Assembly (NCBI GenBank): GCA_031291415.1
Contig: JARLJB010000381.1
Span: 1 to 51,069 of the forward strand
From: Telmatospirillum sp.
GTDB lineage: Bacteria; Pseudomonadota; Alphaproteobacteria; Rhodospirillales; Magnetospirillaceae
DNA length: 51,069 bases
Direction of reading: 5' to 3'
Part shown: piece after piece, positions 34,000-43,185 of the stretch
Layout of the letters: each line of letters begins with the position of its first letter
How positions within the stretch are numbered: position 1 is the stretch's first letter
Position numbers and translations under genes: made by a program
Notes under the pieces: generated by a model
Seen by the model: only the letters and a program-made list of their open reading frames with translations
Database searches by the model: none
What the model was told of the DNA's origin: nothing

Positions 34000-35184
34000 T
34001 CACCTCCCCTGCCCGGCATCGCCGGGCGATTCTGCCAAATGACCCTGGCCGGCCGCGGACGTTCCTTCCGCTTGCGCAAGAGCGGCCGCTTCCTCCGTGA
34101 TGTCGATTCCGACAGGGCACCAGGTGATGCAGCGACCGCAGCCGACGCACCCCGACACACCGAATTGCTGATGCCAGGTGGAAAGCTTGTGGGTCATCCA
34201 TTGGCGGTAACGCGACGACGCCTTTTGCCGCAAGGCGCCGCCGGCGATGTGCGAATAGTCGATGGTGAAACAACTGTCCCAGGTTCGCCAGCGTTCGGCG
34301 TTGTTGCCCGAAAGATCGGTAACGTCCTCAACCGTCGTGCAGAAACATGTCGGGCAGACCATCGTGCAATTGCCACAGGTCAGACAGCGTTTGGCAACCT
34401 CTTCCCAATGGTTGCTTTCCAGGGACCGGGCCAAGATGCCGGCGACGTCGGGATCCATCCGCCGACGCTGCTGCCGGGATGCCGCCTCGGCCTGCCCCGC
34501 CGCTTCGGCCACCAGGGCCGGCGGCGGCACATCCACCGAAAGGCGATCGAGCAGGGCGGCTCCGCGTTCGCTTCCGGCTTCGGCGACGAAGACATGCCGG
34601 GTCCCGTCGACCACTTCGTTCAGACGCAAATCATATCCCGCCGGCAGCGCCGGGCCGGTGTGCATCGAGACGCAAAAGCAACTGTCGGCGGCACGGGCGC
34701 ATTCGACGGCGATAACCAGGGCATCGGTCCGCCGCCTCAGATATCCGGGTTCCTCGAAACCTTTTTGATGGAAGACCCGATCGAAGACGCCGATCGCCGC
34801 CAGTTCGCAGGCGCGAACCCCAAGAAAGGCGAGCGGCGGCGTCCCGTCGTCGTCACGTTGCTGGATCCGAAATCCGCGACCGGCTTTTTCGGCCCGGAAC
34901 AACATCTGGCGGGGTGGATAAAGAAACCGTTTCCACCCTTGCGCACCAAGGCCGTAGCCGAACAGTTCGCCGTCCCCGGTGGCGTCCAGCCGATAGCGTC
35001 CCGGCTGACTGTCGTCACGCCATCCTTCCGGCAAATCCTCGGTCGAGGTCACCTCGTCATAGACGACGGCCCCATCGGCGATGCAAGGGCCGATGACACG
35101 ATAGCCATCGGCCCGCAGCAGGGCGATCAACCGATCCAACTCCGGCCGGCCGAAGACGACCTTGGTCCCAGAAATCCGAGTCAT
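34000..35184 (-). CDS. Hydrogenase iron-sulfur (beta) subunit
   Basis: This AsrA/HydB-type subunit has two C-terminal [4Fe-4S] motifs: [14 protein letters not shown] and [14 protein letters not shown] (~300-375), preceded by [18 protein letters not shown] and [10 protein letters not shown], typical of the family. From the ATG at 35184 it is 394 residues; the earlier frame to 35346 covers the intergenic region. It is the first gene of the minus-strand hydrogenase operon. Together with gamma it forms the NAD(P)-reducing half of a sulfhydrogenase-type enzyme. Confidence 0.9.
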   Translation of the reverse strand: MTRISGTKVVFGRPELDRLIALLRADGYRVIGPCIADGAVVYDEVTSTEDLPEGWRDDSQPGRYRLDATGDGELFGYGLGAQGWKRFLYPPRQMLFRAEKAGRGFRIQQRDDDGTPPLAFLGVRACELAAIGVFDRVFHQKGFEEPGYLRRRTDALVIAVECARAADSCFCVSMHTGPALPAGYDLRLNEVVDGTRHVFVAEAGSERGAALLDRLSVDVPPPALVAEAAGQAEAASRQQRRRMDPDVAGILARSLESNHWEEVAKRCLTCGNCTMVCPTCFCTTVEDVTDLSGNNAERWRTWDSCFTIDYSHIAGGALRQKASSRYRQWMTHKLSTWHQQFGVSGCVGCGRCITWCPVGIDITEEAAALAQAEGTSAAGQGHLAESPGDAGQGR

Positions 35185-35354
35185 GAGCCCCCCGTCAAGA
35201 GGATAAGCCGGGTAGATAATGTCACCATTTGGTCCGAGAAGCGAGCATACGCCAGATATAATCTTCCAAGCGGCATTCCCACAGGAAAAACACGCGAATA
35301 TCGCAAATGTCGGAAGTATCTTGCGAACCAAGACATCGGATATCATGCCAGACA

Positions 35355-35377
35355 GTCATTTTGTTTTACAAAATGAC
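35355..35377. promoter_or_regulatory. 10-bp inverted repeat in the hydrogenase/barrel divergent gap
   Basis: GTCATTTTGT (35355-35364) pairs perfectly with ACAAAATGAC (35368-35377) around TTT. The surrounding 292-base gap is AT-rich and separates the divergent hydrogenase operon and the beta-barrel gene. It does not match the CRP or FNR consensus. It could be an operator for either gene. Confidence 0.4.
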
Positions 35378-35476
35378 GATACCGGATAAAACCTGATCGA
35401 TCGGATAACCATTTATTTCTTGCATGAATTAAACCGATCAAATATCAATGTTCTTGTAATTGATACGGTCAGCAAT

Positions 35477-36682
35477 ATGCCGCGCCGCCCAGCAACAGAC
35501 ATCGCACGACCTTTTTACATCCTGGGCGTCCTTGCCGTCGTCTCCTTGCCGCCACTGTCCGCGCAGGCCGACAGCGATGATTTTCCGTTGTTGCTCGGGT
35601 CGTCGGACGCGGGGCTGATGAGCACCAGGGCCGTCGCGTCCCAGTCGTCGGCGAGAAAGGTGGATACCATGTCCTTTCTCGAGCATCTGAAAAGCGGCCT
35701 CTTTTTTTCACCGGCCTTTTCCCTGCAATCGCAAGTGACTTACGAACCCTTGCGTGTGCCGTTGCGCCAACCGCACAAGAAACATGTGATGTCCGATGAA
35801 GGACTATATCTTGAGCAATTGTACGGCAAGGCGGAATTCGAGGGCCTGATGGCCTACGGCGGAAAGTTCGATCTGCCGGTCAGCCTGGTGGCCGATACTG
35901 CGCCCGGCATTTTCGGCGGTGATTACGCCACCGACTACCAACTCCGCGAAATGCTGGGAGCCGGCGGCGTCTTGCATCTCACGCCACGGGAATGGGGCAG
36001 CCACAGCTTCGGCATCGTCGGATTTGCCGCCGATACCTCTCTGCTCGATGCCGCCGCCTTCACGCAGCCCAACTTCGGAAGTACCGACACCGCTCGCACC
36101 GGTAGATTGCATCAGGGAAACGGCGGCGAAGCGAACACCGGTGCGCCGCAGTCGAAGTTACTGACACTCGACGGCGACGGAACGGCGCTCGCTTTGCCGA
36201 CCTTGACCTATCATTTGGCCTGGGCTTCGCTGCGTCACGGCGTCGGCGAGACCAAAAACCAGATCGATCTGGTCGGCGCCGTTCAATACACCGGGGATCT
36301 CGGCGCAGGTGTTGCGATCCATCCTTTGCTCGAAGCCAGCCGGATCTACAACGACGGCGGGTCTCCGGTCAGCAGCGGAAGTTCCATCCCGGCCAGCCAG
36401 AGAGCCGATTACCTCACCACCGGAGTCGAGCTGACCTGGCGGAGTTGGTCCATCTCGGCCGTGCATGCCCAGCGTTTCTTCATCGAACCCAAAAACGGCT
36501 CCGGACTCGATGGCCGCAGCAGCTTCGAACATATGACGACCGAAGCCATCGGCTATGCCTTCGATTGGGGTGTATCCACTGCGATCGCCTGGAAACACGA
36601 TCATAGTCTGGCGCCCGACAGCACCCTCAACGTCACCACCGACAGCATCGGTCTTCTGATAAACTACCATCAGGACTTTTGA
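35477..36682 (+). CDS. Predicted outer-membrane beta-barrel protein, function unknown
   Basis: From the ATG at 35477 the protein is 401 residues with a signal peptide ending LSAQA-DSDD. The rest alternates polar and hydrophobic residues with many Gly, Ser, Tyr and Trp (LAWASLRHGV, GVELTWRSWSISAVHAQRFF) and ends in ...LLINYHQDF, a terminal Phe as in outer-membrane barrels. I do not recognise a named porin family. It is divergent from the hydrogenase operon and 54 bases before the next gene. Confidence 0.65.
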   Translation: MPRRPATDIARPFYILGVLAVVSLPPLSAQADSDDFPLLLGSSDAGLMSTRAVASQSSARKVDTMSFLEHLKSGLFFSPAFSLQSQVTYEPLRVPLRQPHKKHVMSDEGLYLEQLYGKAEFEGLMAYGGKFDLPVSLVADTAPGIFGGDYATDYQLREMLGAGGVLHLTPREWGSHSFGIVGFAADTSLLDAAAFTQPNFGSTDTARTGRLHQGNGGEANTGAPQSKLLTLDGDGTALALPTLTYHLAWASLRHGVGETKNQIDLVGAVQYTGDLGAGVAIHPLLEASRIYNDGGSPVSSGSSIPASQRADYLTTGVELTWRSWSISAVHAQRFFIEPKNGSGLDGRSSFEHMTTEAIGYAFDWGVSTAIAWKHDHSLAPDSTLNVTTDSIGLLINYHQDF

Positions 36683-36736
36683 CCGGAATCACCACGCATT
36701 CTCACAGAAAAAAAGATATATTTGTCTTTCCGGAAG

Positions 36737-37156
36737 ATGACATATCGAATGAAGCGCACCATGGGACCGAATGGAAGATCTCTCCTGACACTTGCCGTCG
36801 TAGCATTGTTTGCCTTAGGTGCACTGGCAAGCACAGCTGTTGCCACGACGACGACCACGACCGCCAAAGCGACGTCGGCAAAGAAAAAGGCGGTCGTCCA
36901 CAAACCGGTGCCGCGTCCCAATCCGCTGGCGCTCGTCAAGAAGAGCGTGATCGCAGGCGCGCCGACGGTGATTGCCATCGGTACCCCGACAGCGTCAAAA
37001 AAAGCCCTCTCCATCCCGTCGACCGGCACAGCCCAGCCGATACAGCACAAAACCATCAGTCTTGGCCATGCGCTACCGATCGGTGCCCCGCACGGCCTGG
37101 GCAAAACGGTCGTGCATGTCGCGCAAAACGACATCCATTTCGAGTTGAAGCCCTAA
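36737..37156 (+). CDS. Exported Thr/Ala/Lys-rich small protein, function unknown
   Basis: The ATG at 36737 gives 139 residues; a TTG at 36722 and ATGs at 36749 and 36761 are alternatives. A hydrophobic segment SLLTLAVVALFALGALASTA looks like a signal peptide. After it comes a Thr run (TTTTTT) and a basic Lys/Pro/Ala stretch (AKATSAKKKAVVHKPVPRPN), then a low-complexity region. No family is recognised; the composition suggests an unstructured periplasmic or cell-wall-associated protein. Its stop is 3 bases before the Sel1 gene. Confidence 0.6.
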   Translation: MTYRMKRTMGPNGRSLLTLAVVALFALGALASTAVATTTTTTAKATSAKKKAVVHKPVPRPNPLALVKKSVIAGAPTVIAIGTPTASKKALSIPSTGTAQPIQHKTISLGHALPIGAPHGLGKTVVHVAQNDIHFELKP

Positions 37157-37159
37157 GCC

Positions 37160-38248
37160 TTGTCTCCCCCCTCGCCCTTGCGCCGCAGGTTGATCTTGAT
37201 CGCGGCCTTTGGTTTTGCGGCCGCGCCTGCCGTCTGGGCCGGCTTCGACCAGGGCTTGGCGGCCTATATGGAGGGCGATTTCGCCAAAGCTTTCCAGGAA
37301 ATGCTGACCGCCGCAAATGCCGGCGACGTCGTCGCCGCCAACAATGTCGGCGTTCTTTATAGCACCGGCCGCGGCACGATTGCCGACCCCGTCCAGGCGA
37401 TGACCTGGTGGCGCAAGGCCGCCGACCAGGGGGATGACGAAGCGGCTTTCAATCTGGGGCTTGCTTATCAAAACGGGCGGGGTGTTGCGGTCGATGAGGA
37501 AAAGGCCGCCAGCTGGTACCGCAAGGCCGCCGATCAGGGAAACCCCTCGGCTCAGTATAATCTCGGCGTGCTCTATCACGCTGGACGGGGAGTCCCCCTC
37601 GACCCGGCGGAAGCGGCGAGCTGGTACAGGAAGGCAGCCGACCAGGGAGATATTTCCGCCGCCAAAAGCCTGGCCGACATGTTGGGGAACGGCGAGGGGG
37701 GAAAACAGAACTTGGAAGAGGCGGCCCACTATTACCAAGTGGCCGCGGAGCAAAACGATGCCGAAGCCGAACGCGTTCTGGGCGCGATGTTCGGCAATGG
37801 CCTCGGCGTCCAGCGGAACCCGGCTTCGGCGGCCGGCTGGTATGGCAAGGCCGCCGATCAGGGGGATGCTCAGGCGGCTTTCAATCTTGGCGTCATGTAC
37901 AGCTTGGGCGAGGCCGTGCCGCAGGACAAGATGCGCGCCTATTTGTGGCTGGCCATAGCGGCCAAGGGACTGGATGAACCCGATGCCCGCCTTGCTGCCG
38001 CGGAGCGGCGCGACGCCATCGCCCGCACCTTAAGCGCCACCGACCGCGATCTGGCCCTGCGCCAAGTCGACCAATGGCGGCCGCGCGTCGTCGGCCGGGC
38101 CATCGAGGCCGCGACAAACGGACCACCCGACCCACGGGCGGCGGAAGCCGAGCACGAAACGACCGCCGCGGAAATCTGTCATAGCGCTTTGCGCGACAGC
38201 CTGGGCCGCACGGGTCAATGGGCCGGAGCCGAATCGGCTTGCCGATGA
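37160..38248 (+). CDS. Secreted Sel1-repeat (TPR-like) protein
   Basis: A TTG start 3 bases after the preceding stop gives 362 residues with a signal peptide (LILIAAFGFAAAPAVWA). At least five Sel1-like repeats follow, with the pattern AxxxLGxxYxxGxGVxxDxxxAxxWYRKAADQG. Such solenoids bind proteins or glycans in the periplasm. The C-terminal ~80 residues are not repeat-like. The TGA overlaps the next gene's ATG. No enzyme domain is present. Confidence 0.85.
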   Translation: MSPPSPLRRRLILIAAFGFAAAPAVWAGFDQGLAAYMEGDFAKAFQEMLTAANAGDVVAANNVGVLYSTGRGTIADPVQAMTWWRKAADQGDDEAAFNLGLAYQNGRGVAVDEEKAASWYRKAADQGNPSAQYNLGVLYHAGRGVPLDPAEAASWYRKAADQGDISAAKSLADMLGNGEGGKQNLEEAAHYYQVAAEQNDAEAERVLGAMFGNGLGVQRNPASAAGWYGKAADQGDAQAAFNLGVMYSLGEAVPQDKMRAYLWLAIAAKGLDEPDARLAAAERRDAIARTLSATDRDLALRQVDQWRPRVVGRAIEAATNGPPDPRAAEAEHETTAAEICHSALRDSLGRTGQWAGAESACR

Positions 38249-39249
38249 AACAGAGCCAACCGTCTTTGTGGCGGCGCCTCATGCCGTTCGTCGCCGCCAG
38301 CCTTCTGATGGTCGCGGCGATCGTCGCCGGCTGGGAGGGGATGACACTTTGGAAAAGTCATGCCGACGGGGTCGATAGCTGGTCGCTTGAGGTCCACCAT
38401 GCCGCGGTTGAAATCGCCGATACTCTCAGCCTGTCGGTTCGCACCACCGACGAGGAGTTGATGGCGCACCTGGCGCCGGCTGCCGAGGATATGCTGGTCC
38501 GCCGTGGCGGCGTGGACGACTTTTCGAGGCACGTCGCCCGAAGTACCGAACATTTGAAACAGATCGCCTTCATCGCTCTTTTCGGAACAGCGGGGGATCT
38601 TCTTTTCGCCACCGATCCCCTCTTGAAACGGCAGCATGTGACGGCCCGGGACCGCGATTTCTTGCGATATTTTGTCGATGGCGGTCAGGGACGCCATGTG
38701 ACGGCATCGCTTTTGAGCGGGCCGGCCATCCTTCCGTCATCGCCGATGTGGATTCTGGTGACCCGCCGATTGAGCCAGGCGAACGGCGACCTGGCTGGCG
38801 TGATTGTTGCCGGCATTGCCCCGAGCTACATCCTGCAGGCTCTCGTCGATCCCTCCCTCTACCTCGACAAGGACGTCCGCATTTTTCTCGATAGCGGCCG
38901 GCTTCTTGCCGTCGGACAGGACGACGCCGACCGGATCGGTGAGAATTTCGGCGAGCACTCATTATTTCGCGATATTGCTGCCGGCCACCTCCCGCAATGG
39001 GGCGTGCTCCCCGATCCGTTCGAAGACAGTCCGGAGATCGCTGCATTGCAGCGGGCAGACGACCTCCCCTTTCTGGTTTCGGTGACGACCGACAGCGGCC
39101 CGGAACTGGAGGACTGGTGGTATCGCATCGCTTTTCTTCTCGGTTATGCCGGGGTGAGCATCGTCGGGGTCGCGATCTTCCTGTTGAAGGGGCTCTGGAC
39201 GCATGACGATACGGACTGGAATCAGTCGCAAGACGCTGGCAAGGACTGA
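38245..39249 (+). CDS. Membrane-anchored Cache/PDC-like sensor without output domain
   Basis: From the ATG at 38245 (ATGA overlap) the protein is 334 residues: a transmembrane helix at ~14-32, a ~240-residue periplasmic part, a second helix near 300-320 (LLGYAGVSIVGVAIFLL) and a tail of ~18 residues. The periplasmic part (ATDPLLKRQHVTARDRDFLR, then PSSPMWILVTRRLSQANGDL and GVIVAGIAPSYILQAL) has the look of the double-Cache domains of PAS-GGDEF or histidine-kinase receptors. No kinase, GGDEF, HAMP or MCP part follows, which is unusual. Confidence 0.75.
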   Translation: MKQSQPSLWRRLMPFVAASLLMVAAIVAGWEGMTLWKSHADGVDSWSLEVHHAAVEIADTLSLSVRTTDEELMAHLAPAAEDMLVRRGGVDDFSRHVARSTEHLKQIAFIALFGTAGDLLFATDPLLKRQHVTARDRDFLRYFVDGGQGRHVTASLLSGPAILPSSPMWILVTRRLSQANGDLAGVIVAGIAPSYILQALVDPSLYLDKDVRIFLDSGRLLAVGQDDADRIGENFGEHSLFRDIAAGHLPQWGVLPDPFEDSPEIAALQRADDLPFLVSVTTDSGPELEDWWYRIAFLLGYAGVSIVGVAIFLLKGLWTHDDTDWNQSQDAGKD

Positions 39250-39255
39250 TCAAGA

Positions 39256-40140
39256 ATGCTGCCTCCTGCCCACGCCCATCGCCACCGACTAGCGGTTCTC
39301 CGATTGTTTCTGGGAACCGTCCTCGGCCTGATGGCTGGCGGCGCGGTTGCCTTTTCCCTGGCCCTGTACGTCGGCCAGCGCCATCTTCTGTTCGAAAACT
39401 ATGTGTATGGCGATATCGCCAATCCAAAGCAGAGCGGCTTTTCCGGAATTCAGGTGGTCCGTGTCCACACGAGCGACGGCCTGGCCTTATCGTCCTGGTA
39501 CAGGAAAGCCTATCCCGGATGCCCAACCATCGTTTATTTCCACGGCAATGAGGGAGACGTCAAAAGCCGCGCCTTCAAATTGGAACCGCTGCTGCACGCC
39601 GGATACGGTGTCTTCCTCATCGAATACCGTGGTTACGGCGGCAATCCGGGCGCGCCCAGCGAAAAGGGGCTTTATGAGGATTCTCGATCGTCGCTCAGGC
39701 TCCTCGCCCAGGACGGCCTGCCGATTGCAGAAACCATCTTCATGGGCGAGTCGCTCGGAACGGGCGTAGCCGTCAAAATGGCCACCGAATTCCCCCCAGC
39801 CAAGTTGGTCCTGCTGGCCCCCTACACAACGATCACCGACGTCACGTCGGGCATGTATTGGTTCCTGCCGGTCGGACTGTTAAGCCGCGACCGCTTTCCC
39901 TCCATCAATCGAATCGTCAGGGTCAAAGCGCCGTTGCTGATCATCCATGGCGAAGATGACGAGACGGTGCCGGTCGCGCTCGGCCGCAATCTGCTGGCGG
40001 CGGCCAACGAACCAAAGACCGCGGTCTTTCTGAAAGGCGCCGGACACGACAACCTCTTTGCCTACGGCGCCGTCGACGCCATCATGGACTTTGCCGACCC
40101 TCAGCATCGATGCACCGCGTCGCAAGAGGTGCTGCCGTGA
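39256..40140 (+). CDS. Membrane-anchored alpha/beta hydrolase (BEM46/YfhR type)
   Basis: The 294-residue protein has an N-terminal transmembrane segment (LGLMAGGAVAFSLALYVGQR) and an alpha/beta hydrolase fold: oxyanion YFHGNEGD, LIEYRGYGGNPGAPSEKGLY, nucleophile elbow FMGESLGTG (Ser), acid in HGEDDETVP (Asp) and a late GAGHDN (His). The catalytic triad is therefore complete. Substrates of this family are poorly known. Its TGA overlaps the GTG of the next gene (GTGA). Confidence 0.85.
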   Translation: MLPPAHAHRHRLAVLRLFLGTVLGLMAGGAVAFSLALYVGQRHLLFENYVYGDIANPKQSGFSGIQVVRVHTSDGLALSSWYRKAYPGCPTIVYFHGNEGDVKSRAFKLEPLLHAGYGVFLIEYRGYGGNPGAPSEKGLYEDSRSSLRLLAQDGLPIAETIFMGESLGTGVAVKMATEFPPAKLVLLAPYTTITDVTSGMYWFLPVGLLSRDRFPSINRIVRVKAPLLIIHGEDDETVPVALGRNLLAAANEPKTAVFLKGAGHDNLFAYGAVDAIMDFADPQHRCTASQEVLP

Positions 40141-40802
40141 CGGCCAGTCCCCCACCCAAGCCGTTGTCCCGGTTCGTTCGCCGCGTGACGGCGTGTTTTG
40201 CGCTTCTGTTCGTCCTCACCTGGGCCAACGGCATTTTCGCCATCGCGCAGCTGGGACGGATCGACAGCGAATCGCGGGACGCTATCGATGGCGGAATGGC
40301 CAGTACCGCCGTTCTCGGCCAGCTGGCCGCCAGCATCTCGGCCTACCGCCTTTTGGAAGCCAGCCAATTGCTCGAACCACGGGCGAGAGACGACAGGACG
40401 CCCCGCGACGATGACCGCAAATCGCTGCTCGTTCAGATCGAAAAGGCCGCCCGTCAGTACGAATCTCTCGACAGTTCGGATGAGGAAAAACGCCTCTTCA
40501 TGAAATTTCTCACCGGCTGGTACGACTACCAGCGGCATTCACAGAGTGTCTTTGCCACTCTGTCGGCCGGAGACAGCCGCGCCGCAGCAGCCCTCTTTGC
40601 CGCAAATCGACCGATCTTCGAAAGCGCCGACGCAACAATCGGAGAACTGATCCACATCACTATCGGACGCGATCACGTCATCGAGGAGGACTTGCACGGA
40701 ATCTTCCGTTCCTCGTTGTGGTTCCTGCTCGCCGCGGTCGCCGGCATCAGCCTGTTGATCGTCGCCATAGTTCTTGCCGTCGCCTGGCACGACCAACAGT
40801 GA
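40137..40802 (+). CDS. Two-TM, 4-helix-bundle sensor-like protein without output domain
   Basis: The GTG at 40137 overlaps the hydrolase stop and gives 221 residues; an ATG at 40110 would overlap more. Transmembrane helices lie near residues 15-35 and 190-212 (SLWFLLAAVAGISLLIVAIV), enclosing a ~150-residue helical periplasmic region that resembles the four-helix bundle of chemoreceptors (IAQLGRIDSESRDAI, LGQLAASISAYRLLEASQL, FMKFLTGWYDYQRHSQSVFA). The protein ends about 10 residues after TM2, with no HAMP or signalling domain. Confidence 0.7.
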   Translation: MTASPPPKPLSRFVRRVTACFALLFVLTWANGIFAIAQLGRIDSESRDAIDGGMASTAVLGQLAASISAYRLLEASQLLEPRARDDRTPRDDDRKSLLVQIEKAARQYESLDSSDEEKRLFMKFLTGWYDYQRHSQSVFATLSAGDSRAAAALFAANRPIFESADATIGELIHITIGRDHVIEEDLHGIFRSSLWFLLAAVAGISLLIVAIVLAVAWHDQQ

Positions 40803-40833
40803 GGGGGAAAAAACAATCTGGTGACGGGAAAAC

Positions 40834-42243
40834 TCACGCCGCCTGCCACCCCCCACCCAAAGCCCGGAACAGGCCGACGACCGCCTGCGCGTGCAACAGC
40901 TTGACCTGCACCAGCGTGTCTTCCGCCTGGAACAGCGTGCGCTGGGCATTGAGCATTGTGACGATATCGATCGTTCCGCTGTACATCTGCGCCTGCGCGA
41001 TGTCGTAGGCCCGCTGGGCGGTCGCCACGGCAATCCGCTGGGCGTTTTCCTGCTCCGAGGTCATGTCGACGGCAACCAGCGCGTTCTCGACATCGCCGAA
41101 GGCGGAGAGGACCGTCTTGCGATAGGTCTGCAGCAATTCGTCGAACCGCGCCTGCTGATATTCTATTCCGCCCTCCAAAGCGCCCCCGGAAAAAATCGGT
41201 TGGGTCGCCGACGCCGCCAGCGAATAGAGAACGCTGGCCGGATCGAGGGCCCTGCCCAAGGCAGAGCTTTGCAAACCGCCCTGGGCGGTCAGCTTCAAAT
41301 CCGGCAGCACGGATGCCTCGGCGGCCTTGATGTTGGCGTTGGCGGCCTCCAACTGCGATTCCGCCGACTGCACGTCCGGGCGCCGGATCAGCAGGCCGGC
41401 CGGCAAGCCGCCGACCACCCGCGGCAAGACGACCGACGACAATCCCTCGGGCGGCACCGTCATCGCTTCCGGCAATCGACCGACCAGAATGGCCAGGGCG
41501 TTGACGTTCTGCCGCAATTGCTGCGTCAACGGCGGCAAAGCCGCCCGCTGCCCGGCCACGACGCTTTCCTGTTGCGCGACGTCGAGAGCCGAGGTGGTTC
41601 CGGCCTCGGCCCGCGCCTTGACGGCGTCGAGGACATTGAGCGCGATCTCGAGATTGTTCCGGGCAACGACCAGTCGATCATTGAGCGACGCCACGGTAAA
41701 GAACGTGTTGGCCACATTGGATTGAATGGTCAAAGCCGCCGTTTGCCAATCGAAGTGGCTGGCCCGCGCCGCCGCCACCGCGGCATCGGCCGCATCGGCG
41801 TATTTTCCCCAGAAATCCAGCTCGTAACTGGCGGAGAAATAACCGTTCAGGGTCTCGACGCCGCGCGGGCTCCCTCCCGATTTCGGCGTCGTCGTGTTGT
41901 TGCGATTGCGCATCTCACCACCGACGACCTGCAATGACGGAGAGAGATTGGCCCCGGCAATCTTGACCTGGGCGTCAGCCTGACGAACCCGCGCCATTGC
42001 CGCGGCGAGATCGTTATTGGCCTGGCTGGCCTCATCCATCAGGACATTGAGCGCCGGAGACGAAAAATCCTGCCACCAGGTCAGCGACGGCCACGCTTCC
42101 GCCACCCCGGACTTGGCCGCCCAGGCTGGCGGCAGGGGAGTCTCCGGTTTCTGGTAATCGGGACCGACACTGCAGCCGCACAGCAACAGAACAGCGGCCA
42201 GCGGCCACAAAGCGAACGGGTGACGCAAAGATTTCAAATACAT
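40834..42243 (-). CDS. RND efflux outer-membrane factor lipoprotein (NodT/OprM family)
   Basis: This is the TolC-like channel of a tripartite pump. From the ATG at 42243 it is 469 residues with a lipoprotein signal (WPLAAVLLLCGC, lipobox LCGC) and the family start SVGPDYQKPETPLPPAW. Two coiled-coil halves (for example LAAAMARVRQADAQVKIAGA and LTQQLRQNVNALAILVG) and the PEGL and IRRPDVQSAE motifs confirm OprM/NodT type. It lies after the sigma/anti-sigma/sensor trio on the minus strand, with the pump itself divergent. Confidence 0.92.
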   Translation of the reverse strand: MYLKSLRHPFALWPLAAVLLLCGCSVGPDYQKPETPLPPAWAAKSGVAEAWPSLTWWQDFSSPALNVLMDEASQANNDLAAAMARVRQADAQVKIAGANLSPSLQVVGGEMRNRNNTTTPKSGGSPRGVETLNGYFSASYELDFWGKYADAADAAVAAARASHFDWQTAALTIQSNVANTFFTVASLNDRLVVARNNLEIALNVLDAVKARAEAGTTSALDVAQQESVVAGQRAALPPLTQQLRQNVNALAILVGRLPEAMTVPPEGLSSVVLPRVVGGLPAGLLIRRPDVQSAESQLEAANANIKAAEASVLPDLKLTAQGGLQSSALGRALDPASVLYSLAASATQPIFSGGALEGGIEYQQARFDELLQTYRKTVLSAFGDVENALVAVDMTSEQENAQRIAVATAQRAYDIAQAQMYSGTIDIVTMLNAQRTLFQAEDTLVQVKLLHAQAVVGLFRALGGGWQAA

Positions 42244-42298
42244 GCTGATTGTCTCGACCCGGCTGACGAACCACACGCACGACACCAGTTACCGACCA

Positions 42299-42754
42299 TC
42301 ACGAGCGTCCCCCCATATGCGTTTCTACGAAGATCTGACGCCCGTGCAAGGAAAACCGGGGAATGACGTCGAGCATCGTACCACTAAAGATATCGCGTTC
42401 CGCCTGCCGGGTGCTCCGCAGGGCGGCCATCGCCTCCTGCAGCGCCTGAGGATCGAGCGGATCGCTGGAAATCACGTTGCGCAACCGCTCCACGGCGCTC
42501 AGATAGCGTTGACGCGCCGCCTGCAACGGTTCCCGCTTCTCGGCAAAAGCGCGCCGCAATATCTCGCCATCGGCGGAGGGAAGACTGCGCGCGATGGTCT
42601 CGGCGACGATCTCCGGCGCCGTACCGGGCTTCGAGAAGGCCGGCGGATCGAAATACTGCATCACGCCCCAACCGGCAAAAAACAGATTCAAACCGACGGA
42701 CAGAGCCAAAACAATCGAACCGACCGTTCTCTGCCGGCGTGAAGGACCATGCAT
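42299..42754 (-). CDS. Periplasmic Metal_resist (CnrX/Spy-like) sensor protein
   Basis: The 151-residue protein has an N-terminal membrane anchor or signal (VGSIVLALSVGLNLFFAGWG) and a helical periplasmic part (REPLQAARQRYLSAVERLRN, then LQEAMAALRSTRQAERDIFS) typical of the heavy-metal-resistance/CnrX fold. It lacks the His/Met-rich metal sites of CnrX apart from a terminal ETHMGG, so it may sense envelope stress or a drug rather than metal. It lies 5 bases after the anti-sigma gene. Confidence 0.78.
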   Translation of the reverse strand: MHGPSRRQRTVGSIVLALSVGLNLFFAGWGVMQYFDPPAFSKPGTAPEIVAETIARSLPSADGEILRRAFAEKREPLQAARQRYLSAVERLRNVISSDPLDPQALQEAMAALRSTRQAERDIFSGTMLDVIPRFSLHGRQIFVETHMGGRS

Positions 42755-42759
42755 CACCC

Positions 42760-43185
42760 TTATCCTCCCAGGGGCAGCGATATATTGGTGGCGAATAACA
42801 GGTCGAAAGGCGTTTGCGCCGATAGAAGACGGACGGCGGTATTGGCTGCGCAGCCTAAGATGAACAAACCGAGATAGACCGCGCCTTGCGACGTCCACCG
42901 CCAATCGCGCCCACCCGCCAAGGCGACAGCGAACGACTCCTGCGGCATGCCATTTCCGGCCAACCGGACCACTGCCCGGCGGACTATCCGTTCGACCCGC
43001 TCCGTCCCTATCTGCGGGGCGGCGCCGATCAGCAGCCGGTCGAACTCATCGACCGCCCGAAGATCACGGCGCGCTTCCGGATGATCCCCCAGCCATCGTC
43101 CCGCCGTAATCTGAACGGTATTCGGCCAACGGGAGATATCGGCGCCGTAAATGGACGACAGACGTCGGAACTCTTTTTCCGTCAT
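42760..43185 (-). CDS. Putative anti-sigma factor (CnrY-like)
   Basis: The 141-residue protein has a cytoplasmic N-terminus (FRRLSSIYGADISRWPNT, EARRDLRAVDEFDRLLIGAA) and one hydrophobic helix near residues 101-120 (AVYLGLFILGCAANTAVRLL), leaving a short periplasmic tail. It overlaps the sigma-factor stop by 4 bases, as anti-sigma genes usually do. No zinc-finger motif is present. The role is inferred from architecture and position between an ECF sigma and a CnrX-like protein. Confidence 0.7.
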   Translation of the reverse strand: MTEKEFRRLSSIYGADISRWPNTVQITAGRWLGDHPEARRDLRAVDEFDRLLIGAAPQIGTERVERIVRRAVVRLAGNGMPQESFAVALAGGRDWRWTSQGAVYLGLFILGCAANTAVRLLSAQTPFDLLFATNISLPLGG

